The notes beneath the pieces were generated by a model. It saw nothing but the letters and a program-made list of their open reading frames with translations. It was not told where the DNA came from and ran no database searches. From Pseudomonadota bacterium (GTDB lineage: Bacteria > Pseudomonadota > Alphaproteobacteria > Rhizobiales > Rhizobiaceae), in the NCBI GenBank assembly GCA_023444445.1, contig JAEXMK010000188.1:1-64000 (forward strand): a stretch of 64,000 nucleotides of DNA, read 5' to 3'. Made by a program: the position numbers and the translations under genes. Position 1 is the first letter of the stretch; the number at the start of each line of letters is the position of its first letter. This document shows, piece after piece, positions 37,312 through 47,132 of this stretch.

Positions 37312-38271
37312 TTAACCCATCAAATGTCGTAAGATCTCGTCGTCCGTGCTGACATTGTTCTTCACCCGAACCATGTAGCGGTCGCCGGACTTGCCGAATT
37401 CGCAATTATAGAGCTTGGAACCGTTGGCGCTGACCTCGACGCCGATATCGTCCTGCTTCAGAGCCTGGAACGGGATGACATCACCGGCCACCAGCTTGGA
37501 AATCGTCCTGAGCGTCAGTGTTTCAAGCTTGATGCGCGCCTCGAGCGTGACCTGCGACCGCTTCACCTGCTCCGAGATCATCTCCATCCACTCTTCCTGC
37601 TTCTTCAGCGCCTGGGCTGAAGCCTTGGGGGCGACGATGGAGGTCTTGAGCAGCGGCCGCTGCGGCACGATCAGAGAAAACTCCGAAGATACCTTGCCGA
37701 TATCGATCTTCATGCGGATGGTCACGCCGTAGAGGCCGGCAATCATCTCGTCGAAGGCGCTCTTTCCATTGGAATTGAAGGGCGGCTCAATGGTCGCTTC
37801 AAAACCGCCCGGCGCGTTGACGCCGGAGCGCAGCACGCCGGCGATGCGCCCGAGAACCATGGCCGCCAGATCGAGCTCGATATGAGAGAGGCTGCGCTCA
37901 TCGGGATCGCCGATCGCATCCGGTGCCGCACCAAGCATGCGCTCCATGAGCGCGATGACGAAGCCGTTGCCGACCGTCATCATGAAGTTGGGGCACCAGT
38001 TGCGCAGCGAACAATCGGCTACCGAAACATTCTGTCCGGCATTGGCGATGAGGTCGGTCATCAGCCCCGATTCGGAGCCGATATATTCAACGTCGATCGC
38101 GATTCCGGTCTCGCTGTGAAAGATATCGGGCAGGAATTCGCTGTAGAGATGGCCGATATCGGAGCCGATCTTGGCGATCGTCTTGCGATCGGAAAGGCCG
38201 CCTGTGAGTTTTGCCAGCAGTGCCGTGTCGATGGCAGGGGCTCTTTGCGCTGCAGCTTTTGCCATGGTCAT
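37312..38271 (-). CDS. fliM: flagellar motor switch protein FliM
   Basis: 319 aa. Middle FliM domain ([38 protein letters not shown]) and C-terminal SpoA domain ([29 protein letters not shown]). The N-terminal CheY-binding motif of gammaproteobacterial FliM (LSQxExDxLL) is not evident; the protein begins [20 protein letters not shown]. The ATG at 38271 overlaps the motA stop (ATGA). Confidence 0.92.
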   Translation of the reverse strand: MTMAKAAAQRAPAIDTALLAKLTGGLSDRKTIAKIGSDIGHLYSEFLPDIFHSETGIAIDVEYIGSESGLMTDLIANAGQNVSVADCSLRNWCPNFMMTVGNGFVIALMERMLGAAPDAIGDPDERSLSHIELDLAAMVLGRIAGVLRSGVNAPGGFEATIEPPFNSNGKSAFDEMIAGLYGVTIRMKIDIGKVSSEFSLIVPQRPLLKTSIVAPKASAQALKKQEEWMEMISEQVKRSQVTLEARIKLETLTLRTISKLVAGDVIPFQALKQDDIGVEVSANGSKLYNCEFGKSGDRYMVRVKNNVSTDDEILRHLMG

Positions 38272-39140
38272 GCCGCCTTGTTTTCGCCGCCGGGATTCAT
38301 CATCTCCTGTTCGACGGCGTCAATCGACGGCCGCTCGTAGTTGGAGATGGTCTTGCGGCCGTATTCCAGCGCGACCTGCGGCACCGAACCGTTCATGTAG
38401 GCGATCAGCGTCTGCTTGACGATAATGTAGAGGCGATGCTGCTTGGTGCGGACGATCTTGACCTGCGATGCGAGTGGGTTGCAGATCGAATAGGACAGGA
38501 TGATGCCGAGCATGGTGCCGACAAGTGCGGCGCCGATCAGGCCGCCCAGCACCTCAGGCGATTCGTTGATCTTGCCCATGGCCTTGATGACGCCGAGAAC
38601 CGCCGCGACGATACCGATGGCGGGGAAGGAATCGCCCATGGTGGTGATCGCATGGTAAGGCTTCAGCTTGTCATGGAGGATCGTCTCGATTTCCTCATCC
38701 ATCAGCGCCTCGATTTCGTGGCTGCGGGCATTGCCGATGATGATCAGGCGGACATAATCACAGATGAACGAGGTCAGTTCCTTGTTCTTCAGGACAGAGG
38801 GTGCGCTCTGGAAGATCGAGGATTCCTCGGGATTGTCGATATGGGCTTCGATCTCGTTGCGCGATTTCGTGCGCAGATCACGCATCAGCGAATAAAGCAC
38901 GCCGAGCACGTCGAGATAGTTGCGCTCCTTCGGAACCGAATGCTTGAAGGCCTCGCCCAGCGCCTTGCCCGAGTCCTTCACGACCTTCATCGGGTTCGCC
39001 ATGATGAAGCCGCCGAGACCGGCGCCACCGATGATCATCAGTTCGAACGGCTGAACCAGCACGTTGAGATGACCGCCCATCGCCATGTAGCCGCCGATGA
39101 TGCAGCCGAAGGTGATTATAAGTCCAATTACAATATTCAT
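38268..39140 (-). CDS. motA: stator protein MotA
   Basis: 290 aa with four membrane helices and a large cytoplasmic loop; forms the proton channel with MotB. Family residues: [58 protein letters not shown] and [16 protein letters not shown]. First gene of the minus-strand switch operon, divergent from the DUF1217/flgF operon; the shared upstream region is 39141-39326. Confidence 0.96.
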   Translation of the reverse strand: MNIVIGLIITFGCIIGGYMAMGGHLNVLVQPFELMIIGGAGLGGFIMANPMKVVKDSGKALGEAFKHSVPKERNYLDVLGVLYSLMRDLRTKSRNEIEAHIDNPEESSIFQSAPSVLKNKELTSFICDYVRLIIIGNARSHEIEALMDEEIETILHDKLKPYHAITTMGDSFPAIGIVAAVLGVIKAMGKINESPEVLGGLIGAALVGTMLGIILSYSICNPLASQVKIVRTKQHRLYIIVKQTLIAYMNGSVPQVALEYGRKTISNYERPSIDAVEQEMMNPGGENKAA

Positions 39141-39326
39141 TGATCGACCACGCCCGAACAGTGTTCCATGACGCCATCTCTAGAAAATGTGGCTTGCGTG
39201 AACCTGTCCGCAATGCCTCCTGCGCCACCCTCGCCTCAGCCAGTTTCGCACAAGCAAGCCGCGACATTATGCCGACAAGGGCGGACGTGCGCCCTGAAAT
39301 CGGGATCAAACGAGAGCGGCGGTTCA
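39141..39326. promoter_or_regulatory. divergent promoter region of the motA and flgF operons
   Basis: 186 bp between the start of motA (minus) and the start of the DUF1217 gene (plus). It must carry both promoters, but I could not make out clear -35/-10 boxes or palindromes. The in-frame extension of the plus-strand gene across it begins without a ribosome site and has no family pattern, so I treat it as untranslated. Confidence 0.4.
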
Positions 39327-40106
39327 GTGACTTCCACCTACACCAGCTACAGACTGATCAGTCAGGATATCGGCAAGTCGCTCGAGCGGGTGTCGAAGCA
39401 GCCTGACGTGACGCGCGAGACCGAATATTACCGCGAAAAGATCGGAAGCGTGAAATCCATCGACGATTTCATGGCCGATACACGCCTTTACAATTACGCG
39501 CTGAAAGCCCACGGCCTGGAAGACATGGCCTATGCAAAAGCCTTCATACGCAAGGTGCTGACGGAAGGGGCGAGCGACAAGAACGCCTTCGCCAACAAGC
39601 TCTCCGACAGCCGTTATGCCGATCTTGCAAAGTCGCTGGATTTCGCGACCCTTGGAGCTGTGGCAACCGCGACCGAGGCGGCCAAGACCGGCGTCATCAG
39701 CAAATATGCACGCCAGACGCTGGAGCAGGAGGCGGGCGACGACAATAATGGCGTGCGGCTTGCCCTTTATTTCGAGCGCAAAGCGCCGACAATCAAATCC
39801 GGCCTCGATTTTCTGGCCGACGACGCGCTTGCGCAGGTGTTCCGCACAACGTTCAATCTGCCCGACTCATTTTCCGCGGCCGATGTCGAAAAACAGGCCG
39901 CACTTATCGAAAAGAGCATCAATATCAAGGATCTGCAGGATCCTGAAAAGGTTGGTAAGCTGCTCGAGCGTTTCACCATCATGTGGGAAATGCAAAACCC
40001 TTCCACGACCTACGATCCTCTTGCCGTTTTCGGCTCCTCCAGCGGCTACGGCATTTCCCCCGACCTGCTGATTTCCATCAACTCCCTGAAACTCGGAGGC
40101 AAATGA
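39327..40106 (+). CDS. DUF1217 flagellar-operon protein
   Basis: 259 aa from a GTG at 39327 (TSTYTSYRLISQDIGKSLERV follows); the frame extends to 39168 but without plausible coding or a ribosome site. The pattern RVSKQPDVTRETEYYREKIGSVKSIDDFM, DTRLYNYALKAHGLEDMAYAK, AFIRKVLTEG and KLSDSRYADLA matches the DUF1217 family, found in alphaproteobacterial flagellar loci, often beside flgF. It is helical, with no signal peptide. Only one base separates it from flgF. The role is not established. Confidence 0.8.
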   Translation: MTSTYTSYRLISQDIGKSLERVSKQPDVTRETEYYREKIGSVKSIDDFMADTRLYNYALKAHGLEDMAYAKAFIRKVLTEGASDKNAFANKLSDSRYADLAKSLDFATLGAVATATEAAKTGVISKYARQTLEQEAGDDNNGVRLALYFERKAPTIKSGLDFLADDALAQVFRTTFNLPDSFSAADVEKQAALIEKSINIKDLQDPEKVGKLLERFTIMWEMQNPSTTYDPLAVFGSSSGYGISPDLLISINSLKLGGK

Positions 40107-40107
40107 T

Positions 40108-40842
40108 ATGCAATCCGGACTATACGTCGCCCTGTCATCGCAGATCGCGCTGGAGCGCCGTCTCACCACCATTTCCGACAATATGGCGAATGTGAACACG
40201 GTCGGTTTCCGCGGTTCCGAGGTGAAATTCGACGCGATGGTTGCCAAGAACCACAATGACATGAACGCCAAGGTCGCTTTCGTATCACAGGGCAACGACT
40301 ATCTCTCCACCCGCCAGGGCGCCTTCGAGCAGACTGGCAACTCCTTCGATTTCGCGATCAAGGGCGATGCCTGGTTCTCGCTGGATACACCTGATGGTCA
40401 GATTTTGACGCGCGACGGCCGTTTCACCATGCGCCCGGACGGCGCGCTGATATCGTCGGGCGGCTATCCTGTTCTCGATGCCGGCGGCGGACCCATCCGG
40501 CTCAATCCGAATGGCGGCCCGATCACCGTCGGTCTTGATGGAGCGATCCGACAGAACGAAAACATCGTCGCCTCGCTAGGCATCTTTCAGGCCGATTTTT
40601 CGCAAGGGTTCCTGCGCCACCCCAATAGCGGTGTGAAGCCGGTGGCCCAGCCGGTTCCAGTCGTCAACAATCACGAGGTCGGCGTCGTTCAGGGCTATCT
40701 CGAACAGTCCAACGTCAACGGCATTTCCCAGATGACGCAGCTCATCCAGGTCAACCGCGCCTTTGAGAGCATTTCCTCGCTGATGCGCGACACCGAATCG
40801 ACCTTCGGCGAGGGCATCAAGACGCTTGGCGGCGCGCGTTAA
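40108..40842 (+). CDS. flgF: flagellar proximal rod protein FlgF
   Basis: 244 aa, rod protein of the Flg hook/rod family. N-terminal SQIALERRLTTISDNMANVN and TVGFRGSEVKFD, and C-terminal YLEQSNVNGISQMTQLIQV then NRAFESISSLM. Shorter than FlgG; the pairing upstream of fliI is normal for rhizobia. Confidence 0.95.
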   Translation: MQSGLYVALSSQIALERRLTTISDNMANVNTVGFRGSEVKFDAMVAKNHNDMNAKVAFVSQGNDYLSTRQGAFEQTGNSFDFAIKGDAWFSLDTPDGQILTRDGRFTMRPDGALISSGGYPVLDAGGGPIRLNPNGGPITVGLDGAIRQNENIVASLGIFQADFSQGFLRHPNSGVKPVAQPVPVVNNHEVGVVQGYLEQSNVNGISQMTQLIQVNRAFESISSLMRDTESTFGEGIKTLGGAR

Positions 40843-40853
40843 GGAACTGACGG

Positions 40854-42275
40854 ATGACAATGCCGGAATCCATGCTTTCGGAAGCCAAGCCCTCGGGCTG
40901 GGCTATTTCGCCGAAGCTCGCCCAGCTCGCCAGCCTTGCCGGGCACTATGCCGATCCGGAGTTTTCGGTGGCTCATGGCGGCCATGTCCGCACCATCGCC
41001 GCCGGGCACTACACAGTATCAGGCCTGTCGCGCCACGTCAGGCTCGGCGAATTCGTTGCCCATCGCAGCGCCACCGGCATTCATCTCGGCGAAGTCGTGC
41101 GCGTGGAGCCGGACATCTGCTATGTCTGCCCCATCGAGCCCGGCGAGCCGATCGGCATTCATGACGTCGTGATCCGCAAGGGTGCCTTCCGCGTCTCGCC
41201 CGACGATAGCTGGTGCGGGCGCACCATCAATGCGCTTGGAGAACCGATCGACGGCCAGGGACCGCTGGCTCCCGGCCTTGAACGCCGTTCGATTTCCAAC
41301 AATGCGCCACCCTCAATGACCCGTAAAAGGGTGGAGACACCCTTCAAGACGGGTGTCCGGGCCATCGATATCTTCTCCCCGCTTTGTCTCGGGCAGCGTC
41401 TCGGTATTTTCGCCGGTTCAGGCGTTGGCAAATCCACGCTGCTATCGATGCTCGCCAAGGCCGACGCCTTCGACAAGGTGGTGATCGCACTTGTCGGCGA
41501 ACGCGGACGCGAAGTGCGCGAGTTCATCGAAGACACGATGGGCGAGAATATGAGCAAGTCCATTGCGGTTGTCGCGACGAGCGATGAAAGCCCGATGCTG
41601 CGCAAGATGGCACCGCTTTCCGCCGTTACCATCGCTGAGCATTTTCGCGATCAGGGCGATAACGTCCTTCTCATCATCGACAGCGTGACGCGATTTGCCC
41701 ATGCGATCCGCGAGGTGGCGGTGGCTTCCGGCGAACCGCCGGTCGCGCGCGGCTACCCCGCCTCGGTCTTTACCGAACTGCCGCGACTGCTGGAACGGGC
41801 GGGCCCGGGCGCCGAGGGAACCGGCACCATCACGGCCATCGTCTCCATCCTCGTGGATGGCGACAATCACAACGATCCGATTGCCGATTCGACCCGCGGT
41901 ATCCTCGACGGCCATATCGTGCTGGACCGCAGTCTCGCCGAAGAGGGGCGTTATCCGCCGATCAATCCGCTCGCCTCGATCTCGCGTCTTGCCAAGAAGG
42001 CCTGGACACCGGATCAGGAGAAGCTGGTGTCGCGCCTCAAGGCGCTGGTGCATCGCTTCGAGGAAACGCGCGATCTTCGCCTCATCGGCGGTTATCGACC
42101 CGGCACCGATCCCGATCTGGACATGGCAGTGAAACAGGTTCCGATCATCTATGAAACACTAAAACAGCTGCCGGACGAACCGGCGGCACAGGATGCCTAT
42201 GCTGACCTCGCCACCGCCTTGCGTGGCGGCGCGCAGAACGGTCAGCCGCAGGTAACCCCGAGAATGAGAGGCTGA
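40854..42275 (+). CDS. fliI: flagellum-specific export ATPase FliI
   Basis: 473 aa, F1-beta-like hexameric ATPase that drives flagellar export. Walker A in GIFAGSGVGKSTLLSML near residue 190; LVGERGREVREFIEDTMG; Walker B NVLLIIDSVTRFAHAIREVA; the signature PARGYPASVFTELPRLLERAG-type region appears as PPVARGYPASVF and ELPRLLERAGPG. Starts 11 bases after flgF. Its usual partners FliH and FliJ are not adjacent here. Confidence 0.97.
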   Translation: MTMPESMLSEAKPSGWAISPKLAQLASLAGHYADPEFSVAHGGHVRTIAAGHYTVSGLSRHVRLGEFVAHRSATGIHLGEVVRVEPDICYVCPIEPGEPIGIHDVVIRKGAFRVSPDDSWCGRTINALGEPIDGQGPLAPGLERRSISNNAPPSMTRKRVETPFKTGVRAIDIFSPLCLGQRLGIFAGSGVGKSTLLSMLAKADAFDKVVIALVGERGREVREFIEDTMGENMSKSIAVVATSDESPMLRKMAPLSAVTIAEHFRDQGDNVLLIIDSVTRFAHAIREVAVASGEPPVARGYPASVFTELPRLLERAGPGAEGTGTITAIVSILVDGDNHNDPIADSTRGILDGHIVLDRSLAEEGRYPPINPLASISRLAKKAWTPDQEKLVSRLKALVHRFEETRDLRLIGGYRPGTDPDLDMAVKQVPIIYETLKQLPDEPAAQDAYADLATALRGGAQNGQPQVTPRMRG

Positions 42276-42279
42276 CCCC

Positions 42280-42843
42280 GTGAGGAAAAAGCGGAACAAC
42301 GATAGCCACGGTGAAGACGTGATGCCCAGGCGCGTATTCTTTACACCCGACCGTATTCTCGCATGGACGGGCATCGGGCTTGCTGCTGCGGCAGCCTTCT
42401 TTCCCTGGTATGTCTTCTTCAACGAGGAAAAATTCGGCATGAAGGTGGCGGGCGGCGATCGCACCCGTGATCTGCCCCATACCGGCCCGCGGGAAGTCTT
42501 CAGTGTTTCGCCCATGGCCATGACCAACCGCAACAAGGAAGACACCCCGCCGCCGGCCGAGCTGCCGGACATGCTGACGACGGCGACCGTCAATGCCGGC
42601 GGCAAGGAAAAACAGAACAATCTGGCAGCCGGGGTCGAGGACCAGCCTTTCCCCGGCCAGACATCCTTCCGTCTGCTGCACGTCTCCAACGGCCGCGCCC
42701 TGATCGAAGACAGTTCGGGCATGTATATGGTGAGGGTCGGCTCGACCCTGCCTGATAATGCGATGCTGACGAAGATCGAGCAACGCAACGGCGAGTGGCT
42801 GATAGAAACATCCTCTGGAAAAACCTATCACCCCGAAAAATAA
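42280..42843 (+). CDS. membrane-anchored flagellar-operon protein with GspC/PilP-like tail
   Basis: 187 aa from a GTG at 42280 (GAGAGG eight bases earlier); an ATG at 42322 is possible. One membrane helix near residues 26-50 (ILAWTGIGLAAAAAFFPWYVFF), then a Pro-rich linker and a C-terminal domain. That domain's strand pattern (FRLLHVSNGRALIEDSSG, MYMVRVGSTLPDNAMLTKI, EWLIETSSGKTY) is like the HR/PilP domain of GspC and PilP. It occupies the place where fliJ often follows fliI, but it is not FliJ. A terminator follows, so it ends the flgF operon. Confidence 0.75.
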   Translation: MRKKRNNDSHGEDVMPRRVFFTPDRILAWTGIGLAAAAAFFPWYVFFNEEKFGMKVAGGDRTRDLPHTGPREVFSVSPMAMTNRNKEDTPPPAELPDMLTTATVNAGGKEKQNNLAAGVEDQPFPGQTSFRLLHVSNGRALIEDSSGMYMVRVGSTLPDNAMLTKIEQRNGEWLIETSSGKTYHPEK

Positions 42844-42861
42844 AAGAAATTTCCCCCGATC

Positions 42862-42896
42862 AAAAGGCGCGCCGCATCTGCTGGCGCGCCTTTTTT
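42862..42896 (+). terminator. rho-independent terminator after the flgF-fliI operon
   Basis: AAGGCGCGCC (42864-42873) pairs with GGCGCGCCTT (42883-42892) around a 9-base loop, followed by a T-run to 42896. It stands 18 bases after the last stop codon and before flgB, so flgB has a separate transcript start. Confidence 0.9.
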
Positions 42897-43014
42897 CTTT
42901 GTGCGGGCAGCGCATCCATACGCCTTTTTCTGTCGCGGTACCCCGTCATCCCTCCCCGCAAGTCTGACGCAAGATTAGCCCCGTAGGTTCGGGCCATACG
43001 AGATGGAGAAGTCT

Positions 43015-43407
43015 ATGCAACCGATTCAACTGTTCGATCTGGCATCCCGCCAAGCGGAATGGCTGAGCGTGCGCCAGGAAGTCGTGGCGACCAACATCGC
43101 CAACGCCAATACACCCAAGTTCCGCGCAAAGGATGTAAGCCCCTTTGAATCGGTGATGCAGGCCACCAGCCAGCAGGTCGGTATGGCGAGGACCAATCCT
43201 GCCCACTTCGGCGAAAGCACGCTCAGCGACAATATCGCGGTGCGCGATAACCCGGTCAATAACGAGATCGGCATGCAGGAGTCGGGCAATTCGGTCGCGC
43301 TTGCGGAAGAAATGACCAAGACCGGCGAGATCAAGCGGCAGTACGACCTAAACGCCAGTCTCGTCAAATCCTTCCATCGCATGATGCTGATGACGGTTAA
43401 GAGGTAA
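43015..43407 (+). CDS. flgB: flagellar proximal rod protein FlgB
   Basis: 130 aa from ATG 43015 (MQPIQLFDLASRQAEWL) with GGAG about seven bases upstream; the ATG at 43003 has no good ribosome site. FlgB signature VRQEVVATNIANANTPKFRA and C-terminal SLVKSFHRMMLMTVKR. It begins the flgB-flgC-fliE-flgG-flgA-flgI-motE-flgH-fliL-fliP operon. Confidence 0.93.
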   Translation: MQPIQLFDLASRQAEWLSVRQEVVATNIANANTPKFRAKDVSPFESVMQATSQQVGMARTNPAHFGESTLSDNIAVRDNPVNNEIGMQESGNSVALAEEMTKTGEIKRQYDLNASLVKSFHRMMLMTVKR

Positions 43408-43410
43408 ACC

Positions 43411-43830
43411 ATGGATCCCTTGAGTGCGGCGAGCAAGATCGCGGGCAGCGGTTTGGAAGTGCAGTCCACGCGACTGCGCATTGTGTCCGAAAACATCGCC
43501 AACGCCCGATCGACCGGCGATACGCCCGGCGCCGATCCCTATCGTCGCAAGACCGTCACCTTCGGTTCCGAGCTCGACCGCGTCAGCGGCGTCGAGCGCG
43601 TGAAGGTCAAGAAGCTCGGTGTCGACCGTGGCGATTTCGTCAACGAATACGATCCCGGCAATCCGGCCGCCGATAGCAACGGCATGGTGAAAATGCCGAA
43701 CGTCAACGTCCTGATCGAAATGGCCGATATGCGCGAAGCAAACCGCAGCTACGACGCCAATCTTCAGGTCATCCGCCAGACACGCGACCTCGTCGCCTCC
43801 ACAATCGACCTTCTGAAGGCATCGCAATGA
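43411..43830 (+). CDS. flgC: flagellar proximal rod protein FlgC
   Basis: 139 aa, the usual size. The N-terminal [20 protein letters not shown] followed by [10 protein letters not shown] and C-terminal [29 protein letters not shown] region are diagnostic. AGAGG lies just before the ATG. The start of fliE overlaps its end by four bases. Confidence 0.96.
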   Translation: MDPLSAASKIAGSGLEVQSTRLRIVSENIANARSTGDTPGADPYRRKTVTFGSELDRVSGVERVKVKKLGVDRGDFVNEYDPGNPAADSNGMVKMPNVNVLIEMADMREANRSYDANLQVIRQTRDLVASTIDLLKASQ

Positions 43831-44165
43831 TCGACGGTATCAAGCAAGTCAGTTCCCTCTCGCTCACGCGCGGCGCAAGCGGCGTCTCATCGCTGACGGA
43901 AGGCCTTTTCGGCAACTCGCAGCAGACGACGCCCGCGCAGCAGACGGGTCAAAGCTTCGCCAGCGTTCTCGGCAACGTATCGATGGACGCGATGAACAAT
44001 TTGAAGAAGGCCGAAGTTGCCTCCTTCGAAGGCATTCAGGGCAAGGCGAATACGCGTGAAGTGGTCGACGCCGTGCTTTCGGCCGAACAGTCACTGCAAA
44101 CCGCCATCGCGCTCCGTGACAAGATCGTGTCGGCCTATCTCGACATTACCAAGATGCAGATCTAG
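43827..44165 (+). CDS. fliE: flagellar hook-basal body complex protein FliE
   Basis: 112 aa, links the MS ring to the rod. The C-terminal family pattern is clear: [20 protein letters not shown] then [20 protein letters not shown] and [10 protein letters not shown]. Overlaps flgC by four bases. Confidence 0.94.
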   Translation: MIDGIKQVSSLSLTRGASGVSSLTEGLFGNSQQTTPAQQTGQSFASVLGNVSMDAMNNLKKAEVASFEGIQGKANTREVVDAVLSAEQSLQTAIALRDKIVSAYLDITKMQI

Positions 44166-44183
44166 CCCAGCAGGAATATTGAC

Positions 44184-44972
44184 ATGAGAGCTCTTGCCAT
44201 CGCTGCCACCGGTATGGACGCCCAGCAGACCAATCTGGAAGTCATCGCCAACAACATCGCCAACATCAACACCACCGGTTACAAGCGGGCGCGTGCGGAG
44301 TTCACGGATCTTCTCTACCAGACCGAGCGCATGCAGGGCGTGCCGAACCGCGCCAACCAGGCCATCGTGCCTGAGGGCGCCAATATCGGTCTCGGCGTGC
44401 AGACCTCTGCCGTGCGCAACATCCACACCCAGGGCAACTTGATCGAAACCGGCAACAAGCTCGATGTCGCGATCATCGGCCAGGGCTGGTTCCAGATCGA
44501 GGCGGCCGACGGTTCGACGCTCTACAGCCGCGCCGGCTCTTTCAACAAGAATGCCGACGGCAATCTGGTGACGGTCGATGGCTATAACGTCATTCCGAAC
44601 ATCAATATCCCGACGGATGCTCAGGACATCACCATCACCCGCACGGGTCAGGTGACGGCGCGCATCGGCAATGCTGCTGACTTCACGCAGCTCGGCCAGC
44701 TGACCATCGCCAATTTTGCCAACGAAGCCGGCCTCAAGCCGCTCGGCGACAACCTCTTTGCCCAGACGCCGGCGTCCGGCGCTGCGGTCGTCGGCGTGCC
44801 TGACGATCCGAGCTACGGCTACGTCAAGCAGTCATACCTCGAAGGCTCGAACGTCGATGCCGTCAAGGAAATCACCGACCTCATCACGGCGCAGCGCGCC
44901 TATGAGATGAATTCCAAGGTCATCACGACAGCTGACGAAATGGCTACGATTGTCAGCAAGAACCTGAAGTAA
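44184..44972 (+). CDS. flgG: flagellar distal rod protein FlgG
   Basis: 262 aa. N-terminal [20 protein letters not shown] followed by [17 protein letters not shown]-terminal [20 protein letters not shown] and [17 protein letters not shown]. Length equals that of E. coli FlgG. 18 bases after fliE. Confidence 0.97.
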   Translation: MRALAIAATGMDAQQTNLEVIANNIANINTTGYKRARAEFTDLLYQTERMQGVPNRANQAIVPEGANIGLGVQTSAVRNIHTQGNLIETGNKLDVAIIGQGWFQIEAADGSTLYSRAGSFNKNADGNLVTVDGYNVIPNINIPTDAQDITITRTGQVTARIGNAADFTQLGQLTIANFANEAGLKPLGDNLFAQTPASGAAVVGVPDDPSYGYVKQSYLEGSNVDAVKEITDLITAQRAYEMNSKVITTADEMATIVSKNLK

Positions 44973-44992
44973 GAACGGAAAGGCAGGCGAAC

Positions 44993-45481
44993 ATGAGGTT
45001 TGGCCGGAACAATAGCAGCTACAAGACGGCTCTCGTCCGTATTTGCCTCGCGTCTGCTTTTTCACTGGGGGCTCTTGCCCCTGCCCTCGCGCAGGCTCCG
45101 ATGGCGCTGGTTCCCACGCGCACGATCTATCCGGGCGAGACGATTTCGCCCGACCAGGTGAAGCCGGTGGAGGTGACCAACCCCAACATTTCCGCTGGTT
45201 ATGCGAGTGATATCAGCGAAGTGGAAGGCATGATCTCCAAACAGACCCTGCTTCCCGGCCGCACAATCCCCATCGCGGCGCTGCGCGAACCCTCTCTGGT
45301 GGTGCGCGGTACGAGCGTCAAACTCGTTTTCCACATCGGCAACATGACGCTGATGGCGTCCGGAACGCCAATGAGCGACGGCTCGCTCGGCGAGGTCGTC
45401 AGGGTACGCAACATCGATTCCGGCGTGATGGTCAGCGGCACTGTCATGAAGGACGGAACCATTCAGGTTATGGCGAAATGA
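44993..45481 (+). CDS. flgA: flagellar P-ring chaperone FlgA
   Basis: 162 aa, shorter than E. coli FlgA (219), with a signal peptide (RICLASAFSLGALAPALAQ) and a single SAF domain: VPTRTIYPGETISPDQVKPV, GMISKQTLLPGRTIP, RGTSVKLVF and MKDGTIQVMAK. Short FlgA is usual in rhizobia. Overlaps flgI by four bases. Confidence 0.92.
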   Translation: MRFGRNNSSYKTALVRICLASAFSLGALAPALAQAPMALVPTRTIYPGETISPDQVKPVEVTNPNISAGYASDISEVEGMISKQTLLPGRTIPIAALREPSLVVRGTSVKLVFHIGNMTLMASGTPMSDGSLGEVVRVRNIDSGVMVSGTVMKDGTIQVMAK

Positions 45482-46599
45482 AACTGCTTCGTATCATCGC
45501 TGCGGCTCTGGTCATTTCGGCCCTGCCCTTCCTCTCGACGCCGCCCGCTCAGGCCGATACGTCCCGTATCAAGGATATCGCATCCCTGCAGGCAGGACGC
45601 GACAACCAGTTGATCGGCTACGGTCTTGTCGTGGGTCTGCAGGGCACGGGCGACAGCCTGCGCTCCTCGCCTTTCACCGAACAGTCCATGCGCGCGATGC
45701 TCCAGAACCTCGGCATCACCACGCAGGGCGGCCAGTCCAACGCCAAGAACATCGCCGCCGTGATGGTGACGGCCAATCTGCCGCCGTTCGCAAGTCCCGG
45801 CAGCCGCGTCGACGTCACCGTCAGCTCCCTCGGCGATGCCTCCTCCCTTCGTGGCGGCACCCTCATCATGACGTCGCTTTCCGGTGCGGACGGGCAGATT
45901 TACGCCGTCGCGCAGGGGGCACTGATCGTCAACGGTTTCTCGGCCCAGGGCGATGCCGCAACGCTGACGCAGGGTGTGACCACCTCTGCCCGCGTGCCGA
46001 ACGGCGCCATCATCGAGCGGGAATTGCCGTCGAAGTTCAAGGATTCGGTCAATCTGGTCCTTCAGCTGCGCAACCCGGATTTTTCGACGGCGGTGCGCGT
46101 CGCCGATGTCGTTAATGCCTTTGCCCGCGCCCGTTATGGCGATCCGATCGCCGAACCGCGCGATTCGCAGGAAATCGCAGTGCAAAAACCCCGCACCGTC
46201 GATCTGACGCGGCTGATGGCGGAAATCGAGAACCTGACGGTGCAAACCGACACACCCGCCAAGGTCGTGATCAACGAACGCACCGGCACGATCGTTATCG
46301 GCGCGGATGTGCGCATTTCGCGCGTTGCCGTGAGCTATGGAACGCTGACCGTGCAGGTGACCGAATCGCCGCAGGTGATCCAGCCCGCACCGTTCTCGCG
46401 CGGCCAGACCGCCGTGCAGCCGCAGACGGATATCATGGCGTTGCAGGAAGGCAGCAAGGTCGCCATCGTCGAGGGGCCTGATCTTCGCACGCTGGTGGCC
46501 GGTCTCAACAGCATCGGGCTCAAGGCTGATGGTATCATCGCCATCCTTCAAGGCATCAAATCCGCCGGCGCCCTTCAGGCGGAGCTTGTGCTGCAATGA
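45478..46599 (+). CDS. flgI: flagellar P-ring protein FlgI
   Basis: 373 aa with a Sec signal (MKLLRIIAAALVISALPFLS, cleavage after PAQA). Family motifs: SRIKDIASLQAGRDNQLIGY, GLVVGLQGTGDSL, NIAAVMVTANLPPFASPGSR and the C-terminal LNSIGLKADGIIAILQGIK. Forms the periplasmic bushing around the rod. Confidence 0.97.
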   Translation: MKLLRIIAAALVISALPFLSTPPAQADTSRIKDIASLQAGRDNQLIGYGLVVGLQGTGDSLRSSPFTEQSMRAMLQNLGITTQGGQSNAKNIAAVMVTANLPPFASPGSRVDVTVSSLGDASSLRGGTLIMTSLSGADGQIYAVAQGALIVNGFSAQGDAATLTQGVTTSARVPNGAIIERELPSKFKDSVNLVLQLRNPDFSTAVRVADVVNAFARARYGDPIAEPRDSQEIAVQKPRTVDLTRLMAEIENLTVQTDTPAKVVINERTGTIVIGADVRISRVAVSYGTLTVQVTESPQVIQPAPFSRGQTAVQPQTDIMALQEGSKVAIVEGPDLRTLVAGLNSIGLKADGIIAILQGIKSAGALQAELVLQ

Positions 46600-47132
46600 T
46601 GGAAGCTCAGAAGAAAAATGCATTGTCGAACGGCTTCGTCCGCTTTGCGGCCGTCGCATCGCTGCTGTTCCTGCTGCCGGCCGCTGGCGCCGAGAGCCAA
46701 CAGAATGTGGTGTCGGAACTCAGCACGCAGGACGAGATTCAGAAATTCTGCACCAATATTGCCGATGCGGCCCGCGATCAGCGTTACCTGATGCAGAAGC
46801 AGGAGCTTGAAAAGCTCCAGTCCGATGTCAACGAGCGCATATCCGTGCTGGAAAACCGCAAGGCGGAATATGAGGACTGGCTGGCGCGGCGCGAGCATTT
46901 CCTCGATCAGGCCAAAAGCAATCTCGTCAATATCTACAAGACGATGAAGGCGGATGCCGCAGCACCGCAGCTCGAAAAGATGCATGTGGAAATTGCAGCC
47001 GCCATCATCATGCAACTTCCCCCGCGTCAATCGGGCCTCATCCTCAGTGAAATGGATGCCAAGAAAGCCGCAACCATCGCCGGCATCATGTCGCAGGCAA
47101 TCGATAAGAACACTTCGAAGGATCCAACATGA
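46596..47132 (+). CDS. motE: MotE, periplasmic chaperone of MotC
   Basis: 178 aa, homologous by pattern and place to Sinorhizobium MotE, which is required for MotC folding and stability. A signal peptide (VRFAAVASLLFLLPAAGAES) leads into a Cys-containing segment (EIQKFCTNIADAARDQRYLM), a coiled coil (ELEKLQSDVNERISVLENRK) and a MgtE-N-like C-terminal helix pair (IAAAIIMQLPPRQSGLILSE). Overlaps flgI and flgH by four bases each. Confidence 0.92.
   Translation: MMEAQKKNALSNGFVRFAAVASLLFLLPAAGAESQQNVVSELSTQDEIQKFCTNIADAARDQRYLMQKQELEKLQSDVNERISVLENRKAEYEDWLARREHFLDQAKSNLVNIYKTMKADAAAPQLEKMHVEIAAAIIMQLPPRQSGLILSEMDAKKAATIAGIMSQAIDKNTSKDPT

Noticed and set aside
35298-37352. 684-aa plus-strand open frame opposite flhB, fliG and fliN
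   Set aside because: It runs antisense to three well-recognised flagellar genes and has no family pattern; long shadow frames are normal in GC-rich DNA.
45463-46659. 398-aa minus-strand open frame opposite flgI
   Set aside because: Antisense to flgI, a certain gene, and lacks any family signature.
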